This document shows positions 45,820 to 55,212 of a DNA stretch of 64,000 nucleotides, in pieces. The notes beneath the pieces are model-generated. The model saw nothing but the letters and a program-made list of their open reading frames with translations, did no database searches and had not been told where the DNA came from. The translations under genes were made by a program, and so were the position numbers. The first letter of the stretch is position 1, and every line of letters starts with the position of its first letter. Source of the stretch: Ktedonobacteria bacterium brp13 (GTDB lineage: Bacteria; Chloroflexota; Ktedonobacteria; Ktedonobacterales; Ktedonobacteraceae); contig AP024096.1 of NCBI GenBank assembly GCA_015099395.1, positions 1,674,001-1,738,000 of the forward strand. The letters are read 5' to 3'.

Positions 45820-47355
45820 ATGATGGAACCAAAGAGAACCGGGCGTGACGGCTTCGCGCACGTGCTGCGCGCGGAATGGACCACCTTCCGGAAAGGCCAC
45901 GTCTTTTTGATTGGCATGGTGGTCGCGGCACTGGCCACCGCGCTGCTCGGGCTGTGCTACGTGGCGGTCAACGGCATGCCTTGCGCCGGTGCGAGCACAG
46001 TCTGCTCCCCTGCCCTGGTAGGGCCAGACGGCGAGGCGGTAGACGACAAGTTCTACTTCGTATACCAGCCGCTGGCCGGAAACGGCAGCATCACTGTCCG
46101 CCTGACTTCCATGACCGGCGAATTCGCCTATGTCCCACCAAACGCCAACCCCAATGTCCCCAGCCTCGTCCTAGTTCCCGGCGTCCAGCCGTGGGCGAAG
46201 GCCGGGGTCATCATCAAGGCGAGCACCACACAGGGATCGCCCTACACGGCGATGATGCTCACCGGCAGCCACGGGGTGCGGATGCAGGACAATTTCACCC
46301 AGGACATCGCCGGCCTCCCAGGCGGCGTCTCCTCGACATCCCCACGCTGGCTCCGGCTGACTCGCTCCGATTACACGCTCACCGGCTACGACTCGACCGA
46401 CGGTACGCAGTGGACCAGGGTTGGCACGGTTCAGCTGGCCGGGCTGCCAGCCACCGTGCAGGTCGGGCTCTTCGTTACCTCCCCGTGCGTCCTGACGGTG
46501 AGTGAGGGTGTAGGCGGCTGCCGCTACACCCAGGCTACCGCTGTCTTCGACCACGTCAGCCTGCAGGGCGAGGCGCCTCGCGGCGCGTGGAGCCGCGACG
46601 ATGTCGGAGTCACCATCGATCCCAATGGGAAGCCTCACCATCCGGGCTCGCTCGTCGAGTCCGGCGGCACGTTTACTGTCGCTGGCAATGGCGACATCGC
46701 GCCACGCGGAGCCAAGGGTGGCCGGACCATCGAACTCACCCTGAGAGGCGCGGTGGCCGGGCTGATCGTGGTGATCGTGGTGGCGGTGCTGTTCGTCACC
46801 GCCGAATCCCCATCTGGTCGCATCCCAAAGCGTGCAAGCCCGCAACGGCGGCGGGTATTGACCGCAAAGGCTCTGGTGCTTGGGGTGGTCACGTTCACGA
46901 CCCAACTACTAGCCGCCGTCATCGCGGTCCAGCTTGGCACGCACCTCATGCTCTCAAACGGCGGGTTCCTGCCGGTGAGCTTCCTCACCGAATGGCGTGT
47001 CATGGTGGGAACTGCGGCCGCAATCGCGGTCGCTGCGATCTTCGCCCTGGCCCTCGGTGCCTTGTTCCGGCGTCGCGTTGTGGCCGTGGCCGCTAGCATT
47101 GCACTCACGGTCTTCCCTTTCATCTTCGCTTTCGTCAACCTTGCGCCTGTGTCCCAGTGGTTGCTGCGGATCACACCAGCTGCCGGGTTTGCGATCCAGC
47201 AGAGCATTCCGGCGTACCCGCAGGTGGCCGATCTGTACACACCACAGGCCGGGTACTACCCGCTGGCGCCGTGGGCCGGCTTCGCTGTGCTCTGTGGCTA
47301 CACCGTGTTCGCTCTCGGTCTGGCCATCTTCATGCCGCGCCGCAGGGAGACATGA
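45820..47355 (+). CDS. ABC-2-like permease with extracytoplasmic concanavalin-like domain
   Basis: This 511-residue protein has one membrane helix at about 27-50, then about 250 residues outside the membrane that resemble the DUF1349/concanavalin-like fold (FYFVYQPLAGNGSITVRLTS, PWAKAGVIIKAST, HGVRMQDNFTQD, RWLRLTRSDYTLTGYDSTDG). About five membrane helices follow from residue 310. Such hybrids are common in actinobacterial ABC exporters. The gene is more GC-rich than the DNA around it, pointing to transfer. It is 216 bases after the ATPase gene and likely part of the operon. Confidence 0.82.
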   Translation: MMEPKRTGRDGFAHVLRAEWTTFRKGHVFLIGMVVAALATALLGLCYVAVNGMPCAGASTVCSPALVGPDGEAVDDKFYFVYQPLAGNGSITVRLTSMTGEFAYVPPNANPNVPSLVLVPGVQPWAKAGVIIKASTTQGSPYTAMMLTGSHGVRMQDNFTQDIAGLPGGVSSTSPRWLRLTRSDYTLTGYDSTDGTQWTRVGTVQLAGLPATVQVGLFVTSPCVLTVSEGVGGCRYTQATAVFDHVSLQGEAPRGAWSRDDVGVTIDPNGKPHHPGSLVESGGTFTVAGNGDIAPRGAKGGRTIELTLRGAVAGLIVVIVVAVLFVTAESPSGRIPKRASPQRRRVLTAKALVLGVVTFTTQLLAAVIAVQLGTHLMLSNGGFLPVSFLTEWRVMVGTAAAIAVAAIFALALGALFRRRVVAVAASIALTVFPFIFAFVNLAPVSQWLLRITPAAGFAIQQSIPAYPQVADLYTPQAGYYPLAPWAGFAVLCGYTVFALGLAIFMPRRRET

Positions 47356-47418
47356 GGTTGCCGTCGAAGTTTCCCCAGCCTGGAAGATGCTGATCTGTAC
47401 ACATATGTATCTTCGGTT

Positions 47419-48168
47419 GTACGAATAGGTAGGAACTCACGTTCTTTCCCTTCGTCCAAACCGGACAGGCCAATTTCTCGGCATCCGGCTTTCCAGTACT
47501 CGACTTTGCCTTTCGGCCCGTCCGGTTGAGGTGGGAGATTCGGGTTTCCCGTTGAGGTGCACCAGTTCAAGCACAGCACAACCCGTTGCATGGCAACCCC
47601 CAGTAAACTGGAGAACACGATGCCACTACTTGAACCGTCATCTGCTTTCCTCAATTCATCTCTTTTTCCCCTCGTGACGTGTCTTTCCCTGGCGGACCTT
47701 CACCATGTCCCTGCCATTACAGCAGAGCGTTAGGCTAATACGCCGCCTCCGCCCTCTCGACCGCACGCTAGCATTCTCGCGTCTCTTTCGAGTGAAGCGG
47801 TTTGAGAGTTCCCCCATTTCAAGTAAGGAAGTTCTAGTGACCCTTAGCTCGCCTTCTATACGCCGGGCGGTCTTCGGAGCAATTCCAGCCATAATTTACA
47901 GATAGCCGGACAGCCGCCTTCCCATTTTGGGTCAGGTGTATCAGCCGTTTCACCTGTTTTATCTAACGACGCTTCAAACGAAGGTTTCTCGCGTCGGCAT
48001 AGGCCACAGGGTTCGGTCTTGGGTCCTTTCGGCTAGGATCGCAAGCTCCTTTGTCAGCGGGCTTCACACCCAAAGCCTTGCTGAGGCTTTACGCATGCCG
48101 CTCAACCCTTATGCCATTACTCAAGCATATCTCTTTTGAGAAACTCCTTTACCCGTGAAGGGGCGCAC
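47419..48168 (-). mobile_element. ORF-less group II intron
   Basis: On the minus strand it starts GTGCGCCCCTTCACGGG at 48168 and ends CTACCTATTCGTAC at 47419 (750 bp). A domain V hairpin is readable near 47455-47500 as AGCCGGATGCCGAGAAAT then CCTGTCCGGTTTGG, with the AGC triad and a two-base bulge. Domain VI follows. A GGCTGATAC segment fits domain I. There is no reverse-transcriptase gene, so it depends on a maturase in trans or is dead. The 5' exon is the transposon-end box ATTATCAAATTTAC. Confidence 0.75.
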
Positions 48169-48222
48169 GTAAATTTGATAATTAAATGGGTGAATTGTTA
48201 AAAATTTTGACAATGAAATGGG

Positions 48223-50095
48223 GTATCCTCTCAATAATTGGGGGTAGCCAAGCATGAGAGAACAATTGATGGCTCATATATACTAGAAGTATGATAGAAA
48301 ATTTCGATCCCAACACCATTGAAGATGAAAGTCTGCGTCACGTATTCACCACGCTGATGAATCTGGTGGAAAACCTGACGGCCAAAGTGCAAGAGCAAGC
48401 CGAAGAAATTCAACGCCTGCGAGACGAGAACAATCGGCTCAAAGGTGAACAAGGCAAGCCCAGTATCAAGCCAAAGACACCAACACCTGCCCTCTCATCG
48501 GAAAAAGAACGTCATGAGTCCAAAGCCCATCACAAAGCCAAGAAGCACGTTCAGATACGGATCGATCGGGTCGAGATGGTCACGATTGATCCGGGGCGCC
48601 TCCCGGACGATGCCCAGTTTAAGGGCTACGATGACGTCATTGTGCAAGATGTGGTGTTTCGCACGGAGAATGTTACCTTTCGCAAAGAGAAATATTACTC
48701 TCCGAGCCAAAAGCGGACCTATCTGGCAGATCTTCCCACTGGCTACCACGGTCAGTTTGGGCCGGGAGTCAGAGCCTGGGTCTTGGCTCTCTACTACGCC
48801 GCTGGCATGAGTCAGCCAAAAATCCTCAACCTCTTGCAGACGGTCGGCGTGCACATCAGTGCCGGACACCTTTCAACGCTCTTGATTGGCGACCAAGACG
48901 TGTTCCACGCCGAGCGTGCAGCCGTCTTGCAGGCAGGTCTTTCAAGTTCCCCTTGGCAGCATCTCGACAGTACGGGCACCCGCGTCAATGGCAAAAACGA
49001 ACAGTGTCATATCCTCTGCAATCCCTGGTATACCGCCTATTGTACCCTCCCTTCCAAAGATCGGATGACGCTGCTTCGTGTTCTTCAAGGAGGTGTTGAT
49101 CCCCTCTTTCAGGTGAATGCGCTCGCCTTGATGTTGTTGCCTCAGTTGGGCGTCTCTGAGAAGTGGTGCCGTCTGCTTCCCACGCTGTTGCCGCCCGATC
49201 AAATCTACACCGAGAGCCAACTCGACACCGTGCTGGATCGCTCTCTGCCCTCACAAGGAGTGAATCTGCGCAGGCACATCAAGGAAGCCCTGGCCATTGC
49301 GACCTATCGAACGCAGACGACATACCCGGTGGTTGAGTTACTGCTGTGTGATGATGCTCCCCAATTCGACCACTTGACGGCCCAGTTGGCCCTGTGTTGG
49401 ATTCATGAATATCGCCATTACAAGAAACTGACCCCACGCTTCCTGGCTCATCTCGATCTCCTCAAGGGTTTCGCCAAGGACTTTTGGGCGCTGTACCGAA
49501 GGCTGTTGGCTTACCGTGATCATCCAAGCGCGGTCGAAGCCGAGAGCTTGCGTACGGCCTTTGATCACCTCTTTGGGCAAACCAGCGGCTACCAGCAGTT
49601 GGATGAGCGCCTCGCCCAGACGCTCGCCAAGAAAGAGCCCTTATTGATGGTGCTTTCCCATCCGGAGATTCTCTTGCACAACAATCCGGCTGAACTGGGG
49701 GCTCGACAGCGGGTCCGCAAACGAGACGTGAGTCTACAAGCATGCACCGCAGATGGCATCACGGCCTGGGATACCTTTCAGACGCTGGTCGAAACGGCCA
49801 ACAAGCTTGGAGTCAATCTCTTCCAGTATTTCCATGATCGCATCTCGCACCTCAACGTGGTTCCCGCCTTGGCGACCTTAATCCAACAACGCAGTCTCGA
49901 TCTTCACCTTGGCGACTCCTGGCGTCTCACCACCTGAGCCATGTTGTAGTGCATCTCCCCCTCTCAGAGACAAGATCGATCCCCATGCATTTTCCTCATC
50001 GTGTTCTTCTTCGCTCCTCCTTCCCTCCCTCTTTACATTGCTCTGCCTTTTATGCGTACATCGATTTTTCTCTCCCCCAATTATTGAGAGGATAC
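48223..50095 (+). mobile_element. IS66-type insertion sequence, 8-bp target duplication
   Basis: Terminal inverted repeats GTATCCTCTCAATAATTGGG plus two further bases are perfect at both ends. GAAATGGG lies directly outside each end (48215-48222, 50096-50103), the 8-bp duplication expected for the IS66 family. The element is 1873 bp with a single transposase gene, as in the ISBst12-like subgroup. Confidence 0.93.
48291..49937 (+). CDS. IS66 family transposase
   Basis: This 548-residue protein has an N-terminal coiled coil (LTAKVQEQAEEIQRLRDENN), a basic linker, and the IS66 core with LPTGYHGQFGPGVRAWVLAL, WQHLDSTGTRVNGKNEQCHI (first Asp) and LLLCDDAPQFDHLTAQLALC (second Asp region) before a helical C-terminus. 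The frame is intact. The element lacks the TnpA/TnpB accessory genes of classic IS66. Confidence 0.9.
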   Translation: MIENFDPNTIEDESLRHVFTTLMNLVENLTAKVQEQAEEIQRLRDENNRLKGEQGKPSIKPKTPTPALSSEKERHESKAHHKAKKHVQIRIDRVEMVTIDPGRLPDDAQFKGYDDVIVQDVVFRTENVTFRKEKYYSPSQKRTYLADLPTGYHGQFGPGVRAWVLALYYAAGMSQPKILNLLQTVGVHISAGHLSTLLIGDQDVFHAERAAVLQAGLSSSPWQHLDSTGTRVNGKNEQCHILCNPWYTAYCTLPSKDRMTLLRVLQGGVDPLFQVNALALMLLPQLGVSEKWCRLLPTLLPPDQIYTESQLDTVLDRSLPSQGVNLRRHIKEALAIATYRTQTTYPVVELLLCDDAPQFDHLTAQLALCWIHEYRHYKKLTPRFLAHLDLLKGFAKDFWALYRRLLAYRDHPSAVEAESLRTAFDHLFGQTSGYQQLDERLAQTLAKKEPLLMVLSHPEILLHNNPAELGARQRVRKRDVSLQACTADGITAWDTFQTLVETANKLGVNLFQYFHDRISHLNVVPALATLIQQRSLDLHLGDSWRLTT

Positions 50096-50287
50096 GAAAT
50101 GGGCGGGTAAAACGAGCAAGAGTATACAAAATGTTTGCAACGTATCCCTGTTGATGATCTATTTAGCTGTTTGCTCGTTTTACCGCTCACCTCATTGTCA
50201 AAATTTCCGCTCACAGAATTCCAAAATTTACACCCACTCTCCTTAACTTAATGCAAGGAAACGGGATAATTTTTACCACTCATTTTA
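49938..50287. other. IS right end and transposon-end array
   Basis: 350 bases without a gene: the right end of the IS66-type element to 50095, its duplication, then the transposon-end boxes described separately. Confidence 0.6.
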
Positions 50288-51646
50288 TTGCAAGAGATAC
50301 TGCACACAGATGTTACCAGAGTTGTGGCGAGGTTTCCCACCCATGTCCTGCTCTGTGGACCAGGTGGTGTTGGGAAGACGACTGCTTTGGGGGTGGTCGC
50401 CGAACGGCTCACGCGCGAGGAAACAGATCGCTTCGTGGTGCCGATCCTCGTGTTAGAGCCGATCCCACCAGATCAGGGGCCCTATCTGCGGCTGGATTAC
50501 TACCGGCAAATCATCGAGGCGCTCAAAGAGCATGTGCTGGTCAAAGAGCTGGTGGGCAGCGTGGCGCACCTGATGGCGCAACCTCGAGCCACCCGTTTAA
50601 AACTCGGGGCCATCGATTGGCTCAAGATGCGTCATGTCGCCGAGCAAGCCCTGATCAGGGCGCACGTTCGTGCCGTATTCGCCGATGAAGGGCATCGCTT
50701 AATGCAAGGAGATGGGAGCCACAGCGTCGATGAGCAACTGGAGTGGTTGAAATCGTTAAGCAATCGCACGAAGGTACTCCATGTCCTCGCTGGCCCCTAT
50801 ACTCTCTTTGGCTTCCGCAATACCAGCGGACAACTCGCGCGTCGGGGCCGCGATATACATTTTGCCCGCTATCACGTTGAAGACAAAGAAGAACGCACAG
50901 ACTTTGTGGCTGCCTTGAAATACTTACTGGAACGGGTTCCGCTGGAGGTGGATGTGCCTGCCTTGCTCTCACGCTGGCGCTGGTGGGCCTCAGGCTGTGT
51001 CGGCTGCATTGGCGTGCTCAAAGACTGGCTCGTGGATGCGGTGGCGGCGACTTTCGTCCAGCACGGGACCAGCTTAACGGAGGAGATCCTCACAAAAACC
51101 ATGCCACATCCGGCCAGACGCCTCAGTTTGGAAATGGAGGCGCATGCAGGAGAACGCCAGGTAGCGCTCCACAACAGCGAGAATGCCAAAAAGTTCCAGG
51201 TTCTCCTCAAGCAGCCTCCAAAGAAAGCTGAGCAGACAGAATCAGCTCCTGGAAGTTCCTCCAAAGCTGCGGAGGCGAGGGAAGCCTCCACGAGTGACAA
51301 AGGCGTGCGGAGCTCATTTCCTCTGCCGCAAGTCACGCCCAAACCGACGCCACGTCGTGTGGGAAGCCGTGCTCCTGAACGTGATCCTGTGGGTGAAGCA
51401 GGAGCTCCACTCGAACGGAAAAACACGAGCTGTCCCTTTACCGAAGTCATTCCGGTAACCCTCGTGCAGATGGAAGAAGCCAACCTCTTCTGTTTTGAAT
51501 GTCCAGTCTGTCTCGCGGTTCGAGACGTGCACCCAAAGGGAACCATCGTGAGATTCCGTTGGCACCCCAGGCGCACGACCAGCACCCCAAATCGTGGGAG
51601 ACGCTGGATCAGGCGAGAGGGAGTCTGGACGCCTTCTGATAGCTGA
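50288..51646 (+). CDS. TniB/TnsC-like AAA+ ATPase, 5' end possibly truncated
   Basis: About 452 residues. Walker A is LLCGPGGVGKTT at 22-32, Walker B is AVFADEGHRL, and VLHVLAGPYTLFGF fits sensor 1. This is the pattern of transposition regulators of the Tn7/Tn5053 group that recruit the integrase to target DNA. The C-terminal 150 residues are Lys/Pro-rich with a CPVC pair. Only about 22 residues precede Walker A, fewer than usual, and the start would be TTG, so the 5' end may be lost. No TnsB/TniA integrase gene is in the window. Confidence 0.7.
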   Translation: MQEILHTDVTRVVARFPTHVLLCGPGGVGKTTALGVVAERLTREETDRFVVPILVLEPIPPDQGPYLRLDYYRQIIEALKEHVLVKELVGSVAHLMAQPRATRLKLGAIDWLKMRHVAEQALIRAHVRAVFADEGHRLMQGDGSHSVDEQLEWLKSLSNRTKVLHVLAGPYTLFGFRNTSGQLARRGRDIHFARYHVEDKEERTDFVAALKYLLERVPLEVDVPALLSRWRWWASGCVGCIGVLKDWLVDAVAATFVQHGTSLTEEILTKTMPHPARRLSLEMEAHAGERQVALHNSENAKKFQVLLKQPPKKAEQTESAPGSSSKAAEAREASTSDKGVRSSFPLPQVTPKPTPRRVGSRAPERDPVGEAGAPLERKNTSCPFTEVIPVTLVQMEEANLFCFECPVCLAVRDVHPKGTIVRFRWHPRRTTSTPNRGRRWIRREGVWTPSDS

Positions 51647-51878
51647 AAGCAGAGGGAACCCCCGCGCGTAGCGGAGACAAGCCAATCGTGCTTGCAACGC
51701 ACCCATTTTCAGCCCACAGACTGAGTGCGTTCCGCCCCTGGACTGATGACAGATCCCCTGACACCGGGCATACTCTGAATGACGAAACCGCATGGTCCAC
51801 TCGATCATGCCACATGGTTCCCCTCTCCATCACCATGGGGAGGGGCCAGGGGTGAGACCCCTCCGAAGGAGATCGTAT

Positions 51879-52652
51879 ATGATACAACCGACCGCATCGA
51901 GACCATCCGCACCATTCCCGCAAGACAGCCCGTTGATCCGCGTGGAGCATCTGACGCGCGCCATCACCACCCGCGCGCAACGAACCATCATCCTCGACGA
52001 CGTGACCTTCACCATTCCTGCGCAGCGTTTGTTCGCCATCAATGGCCCATCGGGCAGCGGCAAATCAACCCTGCTCAACATGCTGACCGGCATCGACCGC
52101 CCGAGCAGCGGGCGCGTGATCTTCGGTGCAGAGGAACTGAACGAGAGATCTGAGAATGCTCTGGCGCGCTGGCGCGGAGAACACGTGGGGATTATTTTCC
52201 AGTTCTTCCAATTGGTTCCCACCCTCACCGCGATGGAGAATGTCTTGCTGGCGTTGGAACTAGGCAAAGGTGGCGGGCTCCCCCACCGAGCCTGGCGTGA
52301 GCGGGCGCAGCTGTGCCTGGAAACTGCGGGCCTGAGTGCCTTTTCCCAGCGTTTGCCCAGTGAGCTTTCCGGAGGGCAACAGCAGCGCGTCGCGATTGCG
52401 CGGGCGCTGGCCAACGATCCGCCAGTCCTCGTTGCCGATGAGCCGACCGGCAATCTGGACTCGCGGACGGCGCACGGCGTCTTTGAGACGCTCGCGAGCC
52501 TGACCGAAGTCGGCAAAACTGTGATCTATGTTACCCATGACCCCACTCTCGCGGCCCGCGCCCAGGCGCGTCTCGATCTGCTCGATGGGCGTATCGTTGG
52601 ACAGCACGGCGCGAACGCGCTGATGGCTTCTTCGCCGGAGGTGCGCTCATGA
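51879..52652 (+). CDS. MacB/LolD-type ABC transporter ATPase (cassette 2)
   Basis: 257 residues. Walker [11 protein letters not shown]-loop [19 protein letters not shown], signature [20 protein letters not shown] and Walker [14 protein letters not shown] are nearly identical to those of cassette 1 (39846-40625). Start 51879 follows AAGGAG. The gene overlaps the permease by four bases. A stem (CCCTCTCCATCACC/GGGGAGGGG-like, about 51823-51845) lies upstream. Confidence 0.94.
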   Translation: MIQPTASRPSAPFPQDSPLIRVEHLTRAITTRAQRTIILDDVTFTIPAQRLFAINGPSGSGKSTLLNMLTGIDRPSSGRVIFGAEELNERSENALARWRGEHVGIIFQFFQLVPTLTAMENVLLALELGKGGGLPHRAWRERAQLCLETAGLSAFSQRLPSELSGGQQQRVAIARALANDPPVLVADEPTGNLDSRTAHGVFETLASLTEVGKTVIYVTHDPTLAARAQARLDLLDGRIVGQHGANALMASSPEVRS

Positions 52653-55072
52653 GCGCCAGCCTGAAAAAGTCGTTCGCGGATGTGACGCGGCGCAAGGGGC
52701 GCACGCTGATGGTCGTGCTGGGCATTTTCATCGGCGTGCTGGGCCTCGTGAGCGTCACGTTCATTCAGCAGACCCTCTTGTCCGCTTTTACCTACAGTAC
52801 AGGCACCGCCGCCAACTCTCCGGATCTGACGCTCCAGGTGAATCGGCTCGACTCGGCACTCGTTCCGCAGCTTTCCGCTGTTGCGAACGTGCAGGCGGTG
52901 CAAATGCAGTCCGTCTTTGCCACGCAGTGGCACGTCAGCGCAGCGCCTGGACACGTGCCCATTACGCTTGTCGGTTATCCTGATTTGCAACGCGCCCCCA
53001 TCACGCCGTTTCAACTGACGAGCGGACGCGACCCAGGCGTGGGTGAGGTCGTGCTGGAGTATGGCGACCAGGAGTTGCAGGGTGTTTCCCTTGGCAATAT
53101 GGTCACCGTGGATACCGGCACCACCACCATCTCTTTGCGCGTCGTGGGCTTTGCGCACACCCAGGGGTTGGCAAATCCGGCGGACAGCGGCACTGCACGC
53201 GGGTATATGAGCGAGGCCGCCATCACTCAGGCGTTTGGGTCCGTTGTACCCGCGCCGGGCAACCAGGGGCCGCAGGTACGGCAAGAAGTTGCGGTCAAGG
53301 TCCAGAACATCAGCCAGGTGATTACAACGGAGGACGCGCTGGCGCGTGTGCTGCGGGCGAAAGGCGTGGCTGTCCTGAGCGAAACGATCAACCAGCCATT
53401 CAACCAGGCAAATATCCGTACCGCCAACGGCGTCTTTACACTGCTGCTGATGTTATCCATCCTGGCGGTGATGTTGAGCGCGCTTCTCATTCTTAACACC
53501 ATCATCACGCTCATTACCGAGCAGACGCCGATCATCGGCACGCTGAAAGCCGTGGGCGGGACGCGAGGCACCATTCTACGCGGCTACCTGCTCTCGGTGG
53601 TGATCTACAGCGCGGCTGCAACCTTGCCCGCCATCGCGCTCGGGCTCCTTCTGGGGTATCCGCTGGCATCCTCCCTTGCCAGCGCCAGTTCGCTCGCTGT
53701 GGGTCCCTTTACCGTCTTCCCCTGGATCATCATCCTTGGCCTGGCGGTTGGCTTTGGTGTGCCGCTGCTTTCAGCCCTCGTGCCGCTGTGGATCGGCACG
53801 CGCATCACCGTGCGCGAGGCGCTTTCCGCCTATGGCATCAGCGCCGGGCGGGCTGGCAATCGCCGAGCCAGGCTGGCACAGCAAATGCCCTGGGTCTCGC
53901 AGACGACCTGGCTGGGACTGCGCGGGGTCTTCCGCAAACGCTGGCGGGCGGCGCTGACTCTGCTGACATTGACGCTGGCAGGGACCACCTTCCTGGTGGT
54001 CCAAACGGCCACCGCTGCCACCAACCAGACCACCGCGAATGCGTTCACTCCCTATCATTACGATGTCTCGGCGCAGATCTACGCGCAAAACGCGCCACTG
54101 GTCTCGCAGATCAGCGCGTTGCCTAATGTCGGACTGGTGGAACGCTACCGAGAAGCGGAGGGAGCCGAGAGCCAATGGGGGCAAATGCTCCTGCTGGGTT
54201 TTCAGCCAGATACCAAACTCTATTCCCCGCAGCTCATCAGCGGGCGCTGGCTCTCTCCCGGTGACACAAATGCGGCCCTGATCAACGAAGAGGCGGCCAC
54301 GGCAACGGGCTTGCACGTGGGCGATACCCTGACCCTTTCGAGTGTTCAGTATTTCAATGGTCAGCCCACACCAGGGAATCAGGCCACCTGGACCATTATC
54401 GGCATCATTCATCAGCCGATGGATGGTCTTGGACAAATTGGCACAGTGATTACCTCGGTGGAGAACGCCAATCACTTGTTCGGCGACCCCGCCGATTTGA
54501 CACCGGAACTGCTGATTCAGGCGCGGGACCACTCGCAAGGCGCCGTGGATGCCCTCACCAGGCAGGTCGATCAACTGGTCAATGCAGGGAATGCGAATGG
54601 AGGGCATGTGAATGGGGGATTGGTTCAAACCAGACAGCAGGAGGTCCAGCGCCGCCAGCGGAGCTGGTTGATCTTCTATGTCCTGCTCTACAGCGTGGCG
54701 CTGATCGTGGGGGCGGTGGGCATCCTGGGACTGGCAAACGCGCTGGCGGCCTCGGTGCTGGAACGGCGGCGCGAGATCGGCCTGCTGCGTGCGATGGGAG
54801 CCTCCGACTGGCGAGTGGCGCGCGTCTTCTGGGTCGAAGGGCTGGCCTTGGGCGGCATCGCCTGGCTGCTGGGGGCGCTGCTGGGGCTTCCGCTGGCCTA
54901 TGGGTTCATCCAGGTGATGAGCAAGCTGGTGTTCCGAGTGGACTTCCTCATCGCCCCTTCGGCCCTGGTCGTCATGCTGGCCGCCGTACTCATCATCTCG
55001 ACACTGGCGAGCATCATTCCGGCGCTGCGGGCTTCGCGCGTGCGCATTGCCGATATGCTGCGCTACGAATAA
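52649..55072 (+). CDS. FtsX/MacB-type ABC transporter permease (cassette 2)
   Basis: 807 residues with the same layout as 37438-39849: SFADVTRRKGRTLMVVLGIF at the N-terminus, a periplasmic domain, two FtsX modules and RRREIGLLRAMGASDWRVAR in the last. The start overlaps the ATPase stop (ATGA). It forms an exporter with the ATPase. The DNA is more GC-rich than cassette 1. Confidence 0.94.
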   Translation: MSASLKKSFADVTRRKGRTLMVVLGIFIGVLGLVSVTFIQQTLLSAFTYSTGTAANSPDLTLQVNRLDSALVPQLSAVANVQAVQMQSVFATQWHVSAAPGHVPITLVGYPDLQRAPITPFQLTSGRDPGVGEVVLEYGDQELQGVSLGNMVTVDTGTTTISLRVVGFAHTQGLANPADSGTARGYMSEAAITQAFGSVVPAPGNQGPQVRQEVAVKVQNISQVITTEDALARVLRAKGVAVLSETINQPFNQANIRTANGVFTLLLMLSILAVMLSALLILNTIITLITEQTPIIGTLKAVGGTRGTILRGYLLSVVIYSAAATLPAIALGLLLGYPLASSLASASSLAVGPFTVFPWIIILGLAVGFGVPLLSALVPLWIGTRITVREALSAYGISAGRAGNRRARLAQQMPWVSQTTWLGLRGVFRKRWRAALTLLTLTLAGTTFLVVQTATAATNQTTANAFTPYHYDVSAQIYAQNAPLVSQISALPNVGLVERYREAEGAESQWGQMLLLGFQPDTKLYSPQLISGRWLSPGDTNAALINEEAATATGLHVGDTLTLSSVQYFNGQPTPGNQATWTIIGIIHQPMDGLGQIGTVITSVENANHLFGDPADLTPELLIQARDHSQGAVDALTRQVDQLVNAGNANGGHVNGGLVQTRQQEVQRRQRSWLIFYVLLYSVALIVGAVGILGLANALAASVLERRREIGLLRAMGASDWRVARVFWVEGLALGGIAWLLGALLGLPLAYGFIQVMSKLVFRVDFLIAPSALVVMLAAVLIISTLASIIPALRASRVRIADMLRYE

Positions 55073-55212
55073 CAGCCATCGGGAGCAGGGCAACGCGTTC
55101 GGACGCTCTGCTCCCGGTTTGTCTCGTATGGTATACTACTCCCGTCTTTCGAGAGTTTCTGAGCCCGCGCCGGGAGGAGCGGCGCGGTATGATTACGCGG
55201 AGGAGAAGTGAC

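Larger units (their letters stand above)
48203..50206. repeat. inverted transposon-end repeats split by IS66-type element
   Basis: 48203-48222 joined to 50104-50119 (after removal of the IS) is the reverse complement of about 50172-50206; both read inward TTGCTCGTTTTACC, then a few bases, then TCATTGTCAAAATTT. Further AATT..CAAATTTAC boxes follow outward from each (48169-48188; 50216-50233). This looks like two copies of one transposon end set head to head, about 50 bases apart, one belonging to DNA on the left and one to the TniB gene on the right. Confidence 0.6.

Noticed and set aside
47298..47654. 118-codon minus-strand frame starting MRKADDG
   Set aside because: It lies across domains IV-VI of the ORF-less group II intron and its 3' exon; no reverse-transcriptase motif is present.
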